Shown: positions 9,591 through 20,095, numbered from the stretch's first letter. The stretch: 64,000 nucleotides of DNA from an uncultured bacterium (GCA_949297765.1 CASFTV010000009.1:1-64000); one strand, 5' to 3'. Translations and numbers: made by a program. Notes: generated by a model not told the origin, from the sequence alone.

Positions 9591-10567
9591 AACACCTGCT
9601 TCTTTTCTTCTTTTTCCTGCTCCTCTCCTGCACCGGCTTCCCGGGGGAAACTCTTCAGATCTGCAAATTCAAGGATGACAAAAAGGCCGCGCTCTCCCTG
9701 ACATTTGACGACGGGACGCGGGACCACCTGCACTATGCGCTCCCCCTCCTGGAACGATACGGGTTCAAAGGGACCTTCTACATTATCATCCGGCGAGTTC
9801 CGGAGCGGGTGAAAGATCCTTCCGCCCGGACCGGACATCTCACATGGGATGAGCTGCGCCGGTTTCTCAAAGCCGGACACGAAATCGGCAACCACTCGCT
9901 CACCCACCGCCGTCAGCTGACCAGAGAAACGAACATGGAGGACGTCCGGCGCGAGATCAACGCACCGATTCCCATTTTCCGGGAAAAACTCGGGATCGAC
10001 GTGGAAACCTTCTGCTATCCCGGCGCTTCCAGCACACGGGAAATCGAAGCGCTTGTCCTTGAGCATCATCTCGGGGCCTCCCGCTGGCGGTTTCCTTGCG
10101 GAGGAAGCTCCTTCACACTGGAAAAATGGTCCGCTTTTCTGGACCGCACCATTGCAAAGGGAAACGATGAGGCGGCGATGATTCACAGCATTGTCCCGGA
10201 GGCAAAAGGATGGATGCCGTTTGCCAGCCTGGATCAGTTCGATTCCTTTCTCCGGGAAGTGAAGCGGCGTGAGGCGGATCTCTGGGTCGACACATATTCC
10301 GCGGTCATCCGCTACAAACGTCTGCGGGAAAACTCCGTTCTGACCATCCTCTCCGAAAACGCCGATACCATGCAGTGCGAACTGCGAAGCAATGTTCCCG
10401 CCCGACTCATCCGTCCCCTGACCGTGAAATACAGCGGAAGTGGCCTGCTCCGCGTGGAACAGAATGGACGCCCGGTCCCCTTCCGAAAATCCGGCGACGG
10501 CGTTCTGTTTGAGATTCGCCCGGGAGCCTTTCTCCTGAAAAAGCAGTCGGTTCCGGATACGAAATGA
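9587..10567 (+). CDS. Polysaccharide deacetylase (CE4/NodB), probable lipoprotein
   Basis: This 326-residue protein begins with a very hydrophobic signal (MKHLLLFFFFLLLSC) ending in a lipobox-like LLSC, so it may be lipid-anchored. The NodB fold follows: LTFDDG (catalytic and metal aspartates), then NHSLTH (metal-binding His-x3-His). CE4 enzymes remove N- or O-acetyl groups from polysaccharides such as peptidoglycan, chitin or xylan. The start at 9587 overlaps the upstream stop codon (ATGA) and creates the signal peptide; upstream in-frame codons would bury it inside the preceding gene. The last 70 residues form a small beta-rich tail. Last gene of the 1454-10567 operon. Confidence 0.85.
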   Translation: MKHLLLFFFFLLLSCTGFPGETLQICKFKDDKKAALSLTFDDGTRDHLHYALPLLERYGFKGTFYIIIRRVPERVKDPSARTGHLTWDELRRFLKAGHEIGNHSLTHRRQLTRETNMEDVRREINAPIPIFREKLGIDVETFCYPGASSTREIEALVLEHHLGASRWRFPCGGSSFTLEKWSAFLDRTIAKGNDEAAMIHSIVPEAKGWMPFASLDQFDSFLREVKRREADLWVDTYSAVIRYKRLRENSVLTILSENADTMQCELRSNVPARLIRPLTVKYSGSGLLRVEQNGRPVPFRKSGDGVLFEIRPGAFLLKKQSVPDTK

Positions 10568-10597
10568 CCGCGCGGCACTCTCCGGAACGCATTCCTG

Positions 10598-11581
10598 TCA
10601 TCCGCCGGCGGGATGGTCCGTCCCGTTCTCCGCGTTCGGAGGAGCGGTGGTGCTTCGCTGGAAGAAATTGTAGTCCACCACCACATCTCCTGTTACCGGC
10701 TCCTTGTGAAGAAGGCGGTTGAACAGAACAACGGCATGCTGGGCAAGAAACCGGTAATTCTGCATGATTCCGGTCACCGGCGGATCGCAGTAACGCGAAA
10801 AATCCGGATGAAGCCAGCCCGCCAGAGAAATATCCTCCGGCACCCGCAGTCCGAATTGCTTCAGATAATACAACGCCTGATATTCATCGCCCTCCGCCGT
10901 GGTGATGATCGCCGTGACATTCCGATCCAGCAGGCGGCGGAGAGCAATATCCTTTTCCTGGTTCCACTGCATTTCGGAAAGCAGATTGTCCGGCAGCCCG
11001 AACTTCCGCATCACCGTCTGAAAAGCGGCAACACGGTTCTTTCGGTTGAAATTTTCCGCATTCAAATATTTCTTCCAGTAAAGCAGACCGATTCGTTTGT
11101 GACCGAGCTCAACAAGATGGCGGACCAGGAGATTCATTCCCTGTTCATCATTGGAGACCACGGAATAGATCCCCTCAAAATGCCAGGGTTTCGTATTGAT
11201 GCAGACCAGCGGTATCGGATGCTTCTCCCCCCACAGGCGTTCCAGTCCGCTGCTGCCGACCACCGAAAGCGCTCCGCAGAAATTCTGTTCCTCAAGCAGA
11301 TCCAGCGAATCCTGCGGAATCACCTCCATCCGAAACTGTTCCATGCTCAGAAGAGGTCCTATTTCTTTCAGCATGCCATAAAAATAATTCCCCGCGTTCA
11401 GCGACGGAAGAATGATGGCGACCGTCCGCCGCGCTTCCAGATATCCGAGTTTCCGGGCCGCGGCAAGAACCGCATTCCGCGTTCTGGACGAAACCCACCG
11501 CCCGCTGTTCATCACGCGGGAAACCGTGGCAGGGGAATAGCCCGATTCATGTGCGACATCCTCGAGTGTTCTGCGTTTCAT
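10598..11581 (-). CDS. LacI-family transcriptional regulator
   Basis: This 327-residue protein has the LacI helix-turn-helix at the very N-terminus (TLEDVAHESGYSPATVSRVM) with the hinge up to GYLE. A periplasmic-binding-protein-like sensor follows, recognisable in VAIILPSLNAGNYFYGMLKE and the C-terminal region. The ATG at 11581 is preferred over 11587 because AAGGAG lies six bases upstream of it but directly touches the earlier ATG. The gene is divergent from the pseudopilin/glycosidase unit at 11763-16022, which it probably controls in response to a released sugar. Two TTTTC-N2-GAAAA palindromes lie in the intergenic region. Confidence 0.88.
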   Translation of the reverse strand: MKRRTLEDVAHESGYSPATVSRVMNSGRWVSSRTRNAVLAAARKLGYLEARRTVAIILPSLNAGNYFYGMLKEIGPLLSMEQFRMEVIPQDSLDLLEEQNFCGALSVVGSSGLERLWGEKHPIPLVCINTKPWHFEGIYSVVSNDEQGMNLLVRHLVELGHKRIGLLYWKKYLNAENFNRKNRVAAFQTVMRKFGLPDNLLSEMQWNQEKDIALRRLLDRNVTAIITTAEGDEYQALYYLKQFGLRVPEDISLAGWLHPDFSRYCDPPVTGIMQNYRFLAQHAVVLFNRLLHKEPVTGDVVVDYNFFQRSTTAPPNAENGTDHPAGG

Positions 11582-11614
11582 CTCCATCTCCTTGTTTTGA
11601 AAAAAATAAACTTC

Positions 11615-11712
11615 TTTTCCTGAAAATCAAATCAATTTTTTCATAATCAATCATTTTTTCCAGCAATTTCAACAGAAAATCCACTTCCTTTTTCGGGAAA
11701 ATGTTGTATAAT
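11615..11712 (+). promoter_or_regulatory. Two candidate LacI-type palindromes and a -10 element
   Basis: TTTTCCTGAAAA at 11615-11626 and TTTTCGGGAAAA at 11690-11701 share the pattern TTTTC-N2-GAAAA, with centres 75 bp apart. The second ends five bases before a consensus TATAAT (11707-11712) that suits the pseudopilin gene starting at 11763. No good -35 is visible there. LacI-family operators are short palindromes of this size; binding is inferred. Confidence 0.4.
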
Positions 11713-11762
11713 TTCCTCCGAAGAGATCCCGGAAAAAAACATCAGAATCAGGAAGGGGAAAA

Positions 11763-12500
11763 ATGAAAATCATGCGAAGGAAAATATTTACCATCATTGA
11801 ACTTCTTGTTGTTGTTTCCATTCTTGCAATTCTTGTTGCTCTGCTTCTTCCTGCGCTGAATTCTGCGCGGGAAAAAGCGAAGGAGATCACCTGCACCAGC
11901 AATCTGAAACAGATCGGGACAGCCTCCTTTTCCTATTCCGACGACAACGACGGAAGACTGCCGCAGGCGGCGGACGATGCCTCCGCCATCCTTGCCAAAC
12001 ATCTGGCGAACTACATGGGAACAGCGGAATATACGCTGGAGCAGAAAGGGGTCTGGTTCTGTCCCAGCTACGAGAAACTTCCGTCCGACAACGGCACAAC
12101 GCAGTATTACGGCTCCTACAATCCCATCAATGTCCACAACTACGCTCTCGGCGCCGGATGGTATGGCAGCGGAGACACCGCCATGATGCAGCTCGGCACG
12201 GCCAAACTCTCCATGCTGGAACCCTCCATTTTTCTTCTGAGCAACAAAAAACCGGAATACTTCTGGAGTGCGATGGGCAATGTCGGTCCGCGCGCTCCGC
12301 TGACGAAGGAGCAGCTGGTTCCGGAAACGGGAGAGGCTATGCAGGAATCCATGACAACGCTGTTTGTCCATCAGGGATATGCGCCGTTTTTCAAAGTTTC
12401 CGGCGCGGTCATCAGCCGCAGAATCGGAACGCTGAAGAAGACCTACCGCAATCCCGGAGAAAAATACGGTCCCGGATGGATCGCCATCTTCGAGCCTTAA
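11763..12500 (+). CDS. Pseudopilin (prepilin-type N-terminal domain)
   Basis: This 245-residue protein starts with a five-to-six-residue basic leader and then [11 protein letters not shown], the hydrophobic prepilin helix with the conserved glutamate at +5, ending in [14 protein letters not shown]. The rest is a globular domain with [20 protein letters not shown], shared by the pseudopilins in this window. The residue before the predicted cleavage site is isoleucine, not glycine. Such proteins assemble into short periplasmic pseudopili of type II-like systems or stay in the inner membrane. The H-X9-DG motif near the C-terminus is not evident in this copy. The secreted glycosidase gene follows 27 bp later and is probably co-transcribed. 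Confidence 0.87.
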   Translation: MKIMRRKIFTIIELLVVVSILAILVALLLPALNSAREKAKEITCTSNLKQIGTASFSYSDDNDGRLPQAADDASAILAKHLANYMGTAEYTLEQKGVWFCPSYEKLPSDNGTTQYYGSYNPINVHNYALGAGWYGSGDTAMMQLGTAKLSMLEPSIFLLSNKKPEYFWSAMGNVGPRAPLTKEQLVPETGEAMQESMTTLFVHQGYAPFFKVSGAVISRRIGTLKKTYRNPGEKYGPGWIAIFEP

Positions 12501-12527
12501 TCTCTTCATTCACAGAAAGGAAACAGG

Positions 12528-15500
12528 ATGAAATTCCCGACCATTTTCCTGCTGATTGCCGGAATGACGGCTTCCGCTGCGGAAAATCTGATTTTCAACG
12601 GTTCGTTCGAACTGGGAACAGATGGATTCGCCATGCAAAAAAATCTGAATTCTTCCCGGAATCCGAAGCTGGAATTCTTTCCCTTGCAGGTTGATTCTCT
12701 TCAGCCGGGGGATGGAAAATATTCTCTCCGGCTGGAAAATCCGCATGGAGAACATTTTGAACTGCGGAGCCGGGAATTCCCCATGAAACCGGAAACGGAG
12801 TATGTTCTCCGCGGAATGATTCGTTCGGACCGCCCGGAAACGCATTTCCGTCTGCTGGTTCTCGGAATCAATCCGAAGCGGAAATGGCTCTTTCACACCT
12901 TTTCGCTCAAGGCGGGAAAGGAATGGAAGAGCGTGGAATTCAAATTTAAAACAACGAAAGATGCAGCCTCTTATTCCCATCTTTTCCTGGCGCCGGAAGA
13001 AGGAAAAACCCCTTCTCCAGCAACGCTCTGGCTGGATCGTCTGGAACTGCTGGAAGTCCCGCAGAACACGGCTCCGGCTCTTCCGGAAATCGCGGTCTGC
13101 ACACCGGTCCGTCTCTATGAGCTTCCGGAAGCAGAGGAGGCAGAGTTCAGCGTCAAGACCTGGAATCCCGGAAAGGAGGAAATCCGGGGGAAAATCCGTC
13201 TTGCGGTCCGGGAGGATGTCTCCGGGAAAACAGTATTTTCCCGGGAGCTGGACTGGAACCTCCGTCCCGGGGAACGGAAGGATTACCCTCTCCGGATGCC
13301 GCTCGGAGCCTATGGAGCCTATCGTCTGGATGCGGAGGCCACCTGTCCGGTGAAGAGTCTGCCCGGATTCTTCGCCGTGATCGGGAAATATCACCCGAAA
13401 AAGCTGGATGTGGAGAACACCTTCTATGTCGGACTCTGCGGAGGATTCCTCCTTCAGGAGAACGGATGGAAAGTGTACAACGACTCGTTCGAACGGCTTC
13501 CGGAACTTCTTGCGAAAATGGGCTGCCGCGTTCTGCGCGGACTCCGGTCTCCATCTGACGCATGGGGAATTCTGGAAAAGGAGAGAGGAAAATTTAATTT
13601 CCGCGATCTGGACATTCTGTACCGGACTCTGGAAAAATATCAGTTTCACTATCTCTGCGTTCTGGGGCAGTCCGTTTTTCTGAAGCATCCGAAGCGGAAG
13701 GATATCGGCTGTCCGGAGTGGCTGATTCCGCTGTTCGGGAAACCCGCCCGTCTTCCCTCCTACACCTGGCCGGCGGTCCGGAGCTGGACGGTTCTTCCGC
13801 CGAAGGATCTCTGGCGCAATTACCTGCGGAATCTGCTGGAGCACGGGAAAGGCAGATCCATCTCCTATGAACTGCTGAATGAACCGAACGGCTATATGGC
13901 CCCCGAAGATTATGTGGAGTATGCACGGATCGCCACGGAGGAGATCCGTCGCGCCGACCCCTCCAGCCGCATCGTCGGAATCTGCGCGACCAGCGATTTC
14001 AATGCGGATGCAAGTCTCTTTATCGCCGAATGCATGAAGCTCGGGATGGGGAACCGGATTGATGCGGCGTCCTTCCATCCCTACAACGGGCGGACGCTCG
14101 GAAGCCGGAATCCCGCAGATACTTACATTCAGAAATTCCGTTCGCTGGTAACCGACGGAGGAAAGAAGCAAATGCCGGTCTGGAACACCGAACTGTTTTT
14201 CCTCTTCGACGTGCCCCCGAAAACGGGTGCGTTCGAACAGGAACTCTGCGGGCCGGCGGACATCGTCACCCGTTTTCTTGTCGACATCGGCGAAGGGGTT
14301 TCGCAGTCCCAGCTTCTGGTGGACTGGCAGCTGTGGAAGCATATTCTGCTTCCGAATTTCCTTTGTGCGCAGACGAAATGGGTGGAATTGATTCCGTCGG
14401 CCAACTATGTGGCGCACAATGCCGTCGCCCGGCTGTTCGAGGGAGCAAAACCGGTCCGGAAATTCCGGAAGGAGAAGAACGGGATCTGCTACGTTTACCG
14501 CAAGGAGGGCCGTCTCATTGCCGCGGTCTGGAATTACAGCGGAAAGAAGGGACTCCATGCGGATCTTTCCTCCTTCCGGGTCATGGATCTGTTCGGGAAT
14601 GAATGCAAGCCCGGCGAATATGAACTGGGAAAATCTCCGTTCTATCTGACGCAGGGGAATCTTTCCGATGACGATTTTCTCGCAAAACTGGAGACCTTTC
14701 CGGTTCGGATGCAGCAGCCGTTCAGCGTATCGGCGGATGTCCGCAAAATCGGAAACAGCCTCTTCGCAACCATCTGGAACGATTCTTCAAAAACGGAATG
14801 CGCCTCCTTCTGTTTCCGGAATGCGGAGTTCATAACACCGTCTCCGGTGCGCGCAGAAGTTTCCCCCCGCGGAAGCGCCTCCCTTGAATTTCCGCTTCAG
14901 CGCCGGACCGTTCCGTCCGGCACCCCTTCCGAAGTTCTGCTTCTTTATGAGAACCGGGAATTCCGCATTCCGGTGAATGTGGAGGAGAGTCCGTATATTT
15001 CTTCGACCTTCCGTCTTGCGAACGCGGAAGGGAGCATCCGCCGGGAAGCGGAGCGGATCGTCCTGAAGATGAAGGTTTTCGATCCGAGTGATGCGGGTCC
15101 ATCGGGAAAACGCAAACCGTGGGAAACCGACAGTGTCGAACTCTTTTTCGACCTTGCGCCGCTGCAGCTTTCCCGGATTGATGCAACGGCCTATACCCCG
15201 TCCACCTTCCGTCTGTTCGTCCTGCCGCGGGATTCCCGGAAGCTGCTTGCCTCCGGCGGGATCCGGGCGGAGGCGTGCAGACTCGACTTCCGAACGGAAT
15301 CCGACGGCTACTCGTTCACACTTGAAATTCCCGGGAAAGCGGACGGGCCTCTCGGATTCGACCTCAAGGTCAACGACCGGAACGGAACTTCGCTGCGGAC
15401 GACCCGGCTCGGCAGCGGCAGGGAAATCCATGTGAACCGCTGTCAGTTCGGAATCCTCCGCGACGGAAAAGAGATTCCGGAAAACAGTGACGGAAACCGT

Positions 15501-16022
15501 CTTGACAACGGAAATTTTGAAACCTCCGCACCGCTTGATTTCAAGACGGATCCTGCCTCCGGAGCCGAACGTCTTTCCCTCGTTCCTTCCACGAATCCCT
15601 TCTGCGGGGAAAAGAGCCTTCTCCTGCGGCACCTCCCGGGCGAGAACCTGAGTCTTCTGAGCGGCAACTACCCGATCCGTCCCGGAGAAACGGTTGAACT
15701 CCGCTTCTGGTGCCGCGCCGGGCAGGAGACCGATTTCCGGGTCATTTTCGATTTCTGGAAAAACGGTCAGACGCCTCATCTCTGGACGCATCAGCTCTTC
15801 CGCGCACGTCCGGAATGGCAGGAACAGGTCTTCCGCTATACGATTCCCTACGATCTCGAAAAATATCCCGCGCTGAAAAATGGAACGATGAAAATCCGTT
15901 TCCAGTTCACGGACCGCACCCGTCCCGCCGCTCTGTATCTGGACAACATTGAATTCCGGACAGGAACGAGTCTCCGGCCGGGTTCCGCCCGCAGCGAAAC
16001 AGCAGCTCAGAAATCCCTCTGA
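12528..16022 (+). CDS. Secreted multidomain glycoside hydrolase (GH39/GH5-like clan A barrel)
   Basis: This 1164-residue protein has a signal peptide (MKFPTIFLLIAGMTASA). A CBM4/9-like beta-sandwich (NLIFNGSFELG) occupies about 19-165 and an Ig-like domain follows. The TIM barrel spans about 290-620, with acid/base E452 in LLNEPN and probable nucleophile E555 in WNTELFF, the clan GH-A arrangement. The C-terminal parts are a beta-sandwich, a CBM9-like module (about 835-985, with TDSVELFFD) and a second CBM4/9-like module (about 993-1150). It is a paralogue of the enzyme at 17189-20095: both share GICAT, FHPYN, ARLFEGAK and similar C-terminal modules. Substrate unknown. Confidence 0.8.
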   Translation: MKFPTIFLLIAGMTASAAENLIFNGSFELGTDGFAMQKNLNSSRNPKLEFFPLQVDSLQPGDGKYSLRLENPHGEHFELRSREFPMKPETEYVLRGMIRSDRPETHFRLLVLGINPKRKWLFHTFSLKAGKEWKSVEFKFKTTKDAASYSHLFLAPEEGKTPSPATLWLDRLELLEVPQNTAPALPEIAVCTPVRLYELPEAEEAEFSVKTWNPGKEEIRGKIRLAVREDVSGKTVFSRELDWNLRPGERKDYPLRMPLGAYGAYRLDAEATCPVKSLPGFFAVIGKYHPKKLDVENTFYVGLCGGFLLQENGWKVYNDSFERLPELLAKMGCRVLRGLRSPSDAWGILEKERGKFNFRDLDILYRTLEKYQFHYLCVLGQSVFLKHPKRKDIGCPEWLIPLFGKPARLPSYTWPAVRSWTVLPPKDLWRNYLRNLLEHGKGRSISYELLNEPNGYMAPEDYVEYARIATEEIRRADPSSRIVGICATSDFNADASLFIAECMKLGMGNRIDAASFHPYNGRTLGSRNPADTYIQKFRSLVTDGGKKQMPVWNTELFFLFDVPPKTGAFEQELCGPADIVTRFLVDIGEGVSQSQLLVDWQLWKHILLPNFLCAQTKWVELIPSANYVAHNAVARLFEGAKPVRKFRKEKNGICYVYRKEGRLIAAVWNYSGKKGLHADLSSFRVMDLFGNECKPGEYELGKSPFYLTQGNLSDDDFLAKLETFPVRMQQPFSVSADVRKIGNSLFATIWNDSSKTECASFCFRNAEFITPSPVRAEVSPRGSASLEFPLQRRTVPSGTPSEVLLLYENREFRIPVNVEESPYISSTFRLANAEGSIRREAERIVLKMKVFDPSDAGPSGKRKPWETDSVELFFDLAPLQLSRIDATAYTPSTFRLFVLPRDSRKLLASGGIRAEACRLDFRTESDGYSFTLEIPGKADGPLGFDLKVNDRNGTSLRTTRLGSGREIHVNRCQFGILRDGKEIPENSDGNRLDNGNFETSAPLDFKTDPASGAERLSLVPSTNPFCGEKSLLLRHLPGENLSLLSGNYPIRPGETVELRFWCRAGQETDFRVIFDFWKNGQTPHLWTHQLFRARPEWQEQVFRYTIPYDLEKYPALKNGTMKIRFQFTDRTRPAALYLDNIEFRTGTSLRPGSARSETAAQKSL

Positions 16023-16367
16023 AAAGGACTGCATTTTCCGCGGAATCCGTATTTGCGGGAAATGCAGCCGCCCCTTCCATCGCCCTGTCCCGTACACAGC
16101 AAGCGGGGAAACCTCCCCCCTCCTGATTCCGTCGTCCTCCCCGGAACAGCCTCTCTGATCCGCAGATCCGAAAAGAGAAAAAGCGGAACACGATCCAACG
16201 GCTTGCAGATCCCGAACATACTTGAAAAGATATGTTTTTCTCCATTTTGGACATTCCCAAACATCCGGATCCATTGTATAATTAATCATGCGCCGAAGAA
16301 GAGGAAGGCAGCAGCGGCGCAGAGTAATTCAATCCAAAACGGTCACTGGAATAGAAAGGGATAGGGA
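16023..16367. other. 345-bp intergenic region with promoter-like elements
   Basis: No credible gene is seen. An inverted repeat AACATA (16215-16220)/TATGTT (16231-16236) with a 10-bp spacer lies upstream of a consensus TATAAT (16277-16282) in the context ATTGTATAAT; the best -35 is a weak TTCCCA at 16254-16259. These probably serve the pseudopilin gene at 16368. Confidence 0.45.
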
Positions 16368-17150
16368 ATGGAAAGGAAGAAATCCGTCTGCGGAAAACAT
16401 CGGGATATGAAAGGCGTCTGCCGGTCTTGCTTCTCTCTGATCGAGCTTCTGATTACGATTGCGATCATCGCAATTCTTGCGGCGCTTCTGCTTCCGGCCC
16501 TGAATGCAGCCCGGGAACGGGGGCGGGCCATCCACTGCGTCGGGAATCTCCGACAGATCGGGCAGTTTCTGCTCTCCTACACGGATGACAACAACAGCTG
16601 GGGGCCGCAGGCGGTGGACAGCGACTTTCTTCTGAACAGCAGCACCATCACCCAGGCATGGCAGGACCGGCTGATGATCTATTACATGCCGAATATTCCC
16701 GTGTCCAATCTTCATCATGTGATCACGGCGGAGGGGAAGAGAAAGATCCGTCCGATTTTTGCCTGTCCGTCGCACAGCAACACGGAGTTTCCGCAGAATG
16801 ATGTGGGTTCTCTCTGGAGACACTACGGAATCAATCAGCACATGGGAGGAGGAGTTGACAAGAATTCCGTTCCGGCATACAGCGGACGGCGTCTTTCCGT
16901 TCTGCGCCGTCCCTCTGCGCGGGCCTGGACGGCAGACCTCGGGCCGAACACTCTCACCCATGCCGATGCCGGAGGACCGAGCTTCATCACCGGTGGCGCA
17001 CACCGGGACATACAGGGATATTATATTGCCTACCGCCATCTCTCCCTTGCTAATTTTCTTTTCGCCGACGGCCATGTCGCAAGCCGCAATTATTTCCAGA
17101 CACCACCGAATTACGGGGACTATTTTTTCTCATCCAACAGGGAAAATTAA
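16368..17150 (+). CDS. Pseudopilin with H-X9-DG motif
   Basis: This 260-residue protein has a leader of about 21 residues and then [20 protein letters not shown], followed by [12 protein letters not shown]. The residue before the predicted cleavage site is cysteine. The globular part carries [18 protein letters not shown] and, near the C-terminus, [12 protein letters not shown], an H-X9-DG motif. AGAAAGGG precedes the ATG at 16368; an internal ATG at 16407 would shorten the leader to eight residues. The paralogous glycosidase gene begins 38 bp downstream. Confidence 0.88.
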   Translation: MERKKSVCGKHRDMKGVCRSCFSLIELLITIAIIAILAALLLPALNAARERGRAIHCVGNLRQIGQFLLSYTDDNNSWGPQAVDSDFLLNSSTITQAWQDRLMIYYMPNIPVSNLHHVITAEGKRKIRPIFACPSHSNTEFPQNDVGSLWRHYGINQHMGGGVDKNSVPAYSGRRLSVLRRPSARAWTADLGPNTLTHADAGGPSFITGGAHRDIQGYYIAYRHLSLANFLFADGHVASRNYFQTPPNYGDYFFSSNREN

Positions 17151-17188
17151 TTTTCAAATCATCCAATCTTATTGAAAAGGAACATGTT

Positions 17189-20095
17189 ATGAGAAAATTT
17201 CTCGGGCTTCTCCTGTTCTGTTCCGCACTGTTTCTCTCCGGCGGGGAGTCAAATGCGATACGGAACGCCGATTTCAAACTGGGACATGCCGGATTCGGTC
17301 TCTGGCGTCTGCTCCGTCCGGAGGTCAATCCGGATCTGGAATACATCCCGCTTTCCGTTGAAAATAAGAAACTTGTGCTGGACAACTCCCGCGGAGAATA
17401 TTTTCAGATCCGCAGTGCGGAGTTTTCCCTTCCGGAGAATCGGAAGATCACGTTTTCCACCTCGTTTCAAGCGCCGGAAGGGGTTCTTGATTTCACGGTC
17501 CTGCATATTACCGGAGAAGGAAAATGGATCACGCACCACCGGACGGTTCCGACAACCGGAAAACAGCAGAAATTCGAATTTTCCTTCCAGACCGGACAAC
17601 ATGGAGGAGCCTACATGCTGGTGGTTTATTCCTCGGCAGAGGAAACTCCGAAAGGAATTTTCCGCTTTGATTACTTCCGGATCGCCGGAGGAGAAAACGC
17701 TCCGGAAATCATTGCGGGATGCTTCGTCGAAAAAACACTCTATCTTCTTGAGGAAGAAAAAGTTGCGAAACTCCGTTTCATGCTTTCCTCCTCCGCTCCG
17801 GAGAAGCGTTCGGGAAAACTGGAACTCACGGTCCGGGATCCGCGGCGCGGAGCACTTCTGTTTCAGAAGGAGGAGGATGTCGATCTGGGTTCCGCACCCA
17901 TGGTACGGGAGATTGCGGTTCCGCTGACCCGCAGCGGAATGTTTGTCACGTCGGCCCGGTGGAACGGGAAGGAGATTCCCGTGCTGAACGGCGTATTTTC
18001 CGTAATCCGGAAATATTCGGGAAAACCGTTCATTGATCCGGCAAGGGAGTTCGCGGTCGGAGTCAACGGAGGTCTCGGATACATCGAACAGCGGGGAAAA
18101 TCCCGGGGAGGCTTTGAAGCGAACGGAATCTCTCCTCTGAAGAAGTATGAACTGCTCCAGAAGATGGGATGCCGCCTGATCCGGGACTGGGACAGCGGAA
18201 TTCAGGCAACCGACTGGCGATGCATGGAACCGGAAAACGGCAAATTCGATTTCAAAAATTTTGATTTCTCCGTCGACACCGCCCGCCGCTACGGAATGCA
18301 GATTCTTCCGGTGTTCGGACGGATGTATGAAAACTGGCAGCCTTCACAACGGGAGTTCCGGCCCGAATGGCTGCGGGAAAAACTGATCCGGATTGAAAAA
18401 AATCCGCCGGGAACCCATCCGAAATTTATTGTCCGAGTCCCTCCGATGCCGCTGTGGGAACGCTATATCGCCGCGTTTGCAAAGCACGCAGGGAAAAGGA
18501 TTTCCATCTATGAGATCATGAACGAACCCGACTTGAACATGAGTCCGGAACTCTATCTGCGCTACATGATTCCGGCTGCCGCGGTTTTGAAAAAACATGC
18601 GCCGCATGCCACCGTGATCGGAATCTGCGCAACCGGCGACAAAGGAAATCAGGTGCTCGGATATTTGCAGGAATGCGTCCGACTCGGCGCGGCAAAACAT
18701 CTGGACGGCATCAGTTTTCATCCCTACAACGCCCGCACGCTGAATTCTCTGATGCCGGCGGACCGTCAGATCGGAATCATACGCAACATGGTGGGAACCA
18801 AGCCGTTGTACAACTCGGAACTGTACTATCTCTTCGATGTGGACCATCCTTCCAATTCCGCCGGCCAGATTCTGCCGCAGGCGCGGCACGCGGCATGGCG
18901 TTTTCTCACCGATCTCGGCGAAGGGCTGACACAGAGCTGCGCAATCCATATGCGCTCCCTCTGGAACCAGCCTCTCCATCCGACCTGCGCAGCATACTAT
19001 CAGACAGACAGTATTCCCAACGACGTATTTGTCGCATATAATACTCTGGCCCGTCTGTTTGAAGGGGCGAAGGCCGTAAAGAAAATCCGTCTTCCGCACC
19101 ATACGATCTGCTACGTCTACCGGAAAAACGGAAAACCGATCGCCGCGCTCTGGAATTCCGCAGAGAAAAAAGGACTCTTCGCAGATCTCTCCCCGTTTCA
19201 GGTGACCGACCTTTTCGGAAATCCGGAAAAAGCCGGGAAGACTCCGCTCTCCGGGGATCCGTTTTATCTCACACCGAACGGCCAGTCCGAAGCGGAATTT
19301 CTTTCCGCGCTGGAGAATCTCACCCTCACACTCCGGCAGCCGGTCAGCGGAGCACCTCTTGCACGGTGTCTCGGCAACAGCTTCTTTGTGATGCTTCACA
19401 ACGAATCCGATCAGGAGCAATCCGGCGTCATCGGGATCACCGGAGGCGGATGGACCGCTGTGCATCCGGTCCGCTTCCGTCTTGCCGCACGGGAATCCCG
19501 GAGTTTTGAAATCCCGGTCCGGACCGTCAAGCCCAAAGGGACGGGAACAGAACTGATCCTCCACTGGAACGGAACGACCTTCCGGACTCCGATAAAAGTC
19601 GTTCAAAACAAACAACTTGAAAAGACATTTCAAATGGAGAATGCGGAAGGAAAACTCGAATTCGGAAACAACGGCATCACGCTGGAAATGCGGGTGAAAG
19701 ATTCCACGGATGCCGGAGCAACCGGGACACGTCCGCTGTGGAAGACCGACTGTGTGGAACTCTTTTTCGATACGGCGCCGCTGGATCTTCCGCTGATCCG
19801 TCCGCAGGCCTATACGAAGAATACCTTCCGGCTTTTCATCACGCCCCGGGACTCGGTGAAACTGCACTCCGGCGGACCGGTCCGGGCAGAGGACTGCCGA
19901 CTGGAACTCCAGCAGGATTCGACCGGCTATTCGTTCAAGCTGACCATTCCGGTGAAAACCGCTTCCCGGCTCGGATTCGATGTCAAAATCGACGACGCGG
20001 GAACCGCATTCCGGGAAACCACACTCGGCGGCGGACGGGATCTGTTCCGCAACCGCACCCTGTTCTGCATTGCCGGAAAGGAAAATGTACAATGA
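17189..20095 (+). CDS. Secreted glycoside hydrolase, paralogue of the 12528-16022 enzyme
   Basis: This 968-residue protein has a signal peptide (MRKFLGLLLFCSALFLSGG), an N-terminal CBM4/9-like sandwich, an Ig-like domain and a clan GH-A TIM barrel with acid/base E446 in IMNEPD and probable nucleophile E544 in NSELYYL. A CBM9-like module (about 817-960, TDCVELFFDTAP) ends the protein. Compared with its 1164-residue paralogue it lacks the final CBM4/9-like module, which is encoded by the next, overlapping gene instead. The two genes therefore look like a split version of one architecture. The stop codon overlaps the next ATG (ATGA), suggesting translational coupling. Confidence 0.8.
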   Translation: MRKFLGLLLFCSALFLSGGESNAIRNADFKLGHAGFGLWRLLRPEVNPDLEYIPLSVENKKLVLDNSRGEYFQIRSAEFSLPENRKITFSTSFQAPEGVLDFTVLHITGEGKWITHHRTVPTTGKQQKFEFSFQTGQHGGAYMLVVYSSAEETPKGIFRFDYFRIAGGENAPEIIAGCFVEKTLYLLEEEKVAKLRFMLSSSAPEKRSGKLELTVRDPRRGALLFQKEEDVDLGSAPMVREIAVPLTRSGMFVTSARWNGKEIPVLNGVFSVIRKYSGKPFIDPAREFAVGVNGGLGYIEQRGKSRGGFEANGISPLKKYELLQKMGCRLIRDWDSGIQATDWRCMEPENGKFDFKNFDFSVDTARRYGMQILPVFGRMYENWQPSQREFRPEWLREKLIRIEKNPPGTHPKFIVRVPPMPLWERYIAAFAKHAGKRISIYEIMNEPDLNMSPELYLRYMIPAAAVLKKHAPHATVIGICATGDKGNQVLGYLQECVRLGAAKHLDGISFHPYNARTLNSLMPADRQIGIIRNMVGTKPLYNSELYYLFDVDHPSNSAGQILPQARHAAWRFLTDLGEGLTQSCAIHMRSLWNQPLHPTCAAYYQTDSIPNDVFVAYNTLARLFEGAKAVKKIRLPHHTICYVYRKNGKPIAALWNSAEKKGLFADLSPFQVTDLFGNPEKAGKTPLSGDPFYLTPNGQSEAEFLSALENLTLTLRQPVSGAPLARCLGNSFFVMLHNESDQEQSGVIGITGGGWTAVHPVRFRLAARESRSFEIPVRTVKPKGTGTELILHWNGTTFRTPIKVVQNKQLEKTFQMENAEGKLEFGNNGITLEMRVKDSTDAGATGTRPLWKTDCVELFFDTAPLDLPLIRPQAYTKNTFRLFITPRDSVKLHSGGPVRAEDCRLELQQDSTGYSFKLTIPVKTASRLGFDVKIDDAGTAFRETTLGGGRDLFRNRTLFCIAGKENVQ

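Noticed and set aside
12510-14558. 682-residue minus-strand open frame over the first paralogous glycosidase
   Set aside because: Shadow of a gene with a signal peptide and catalytic residues.
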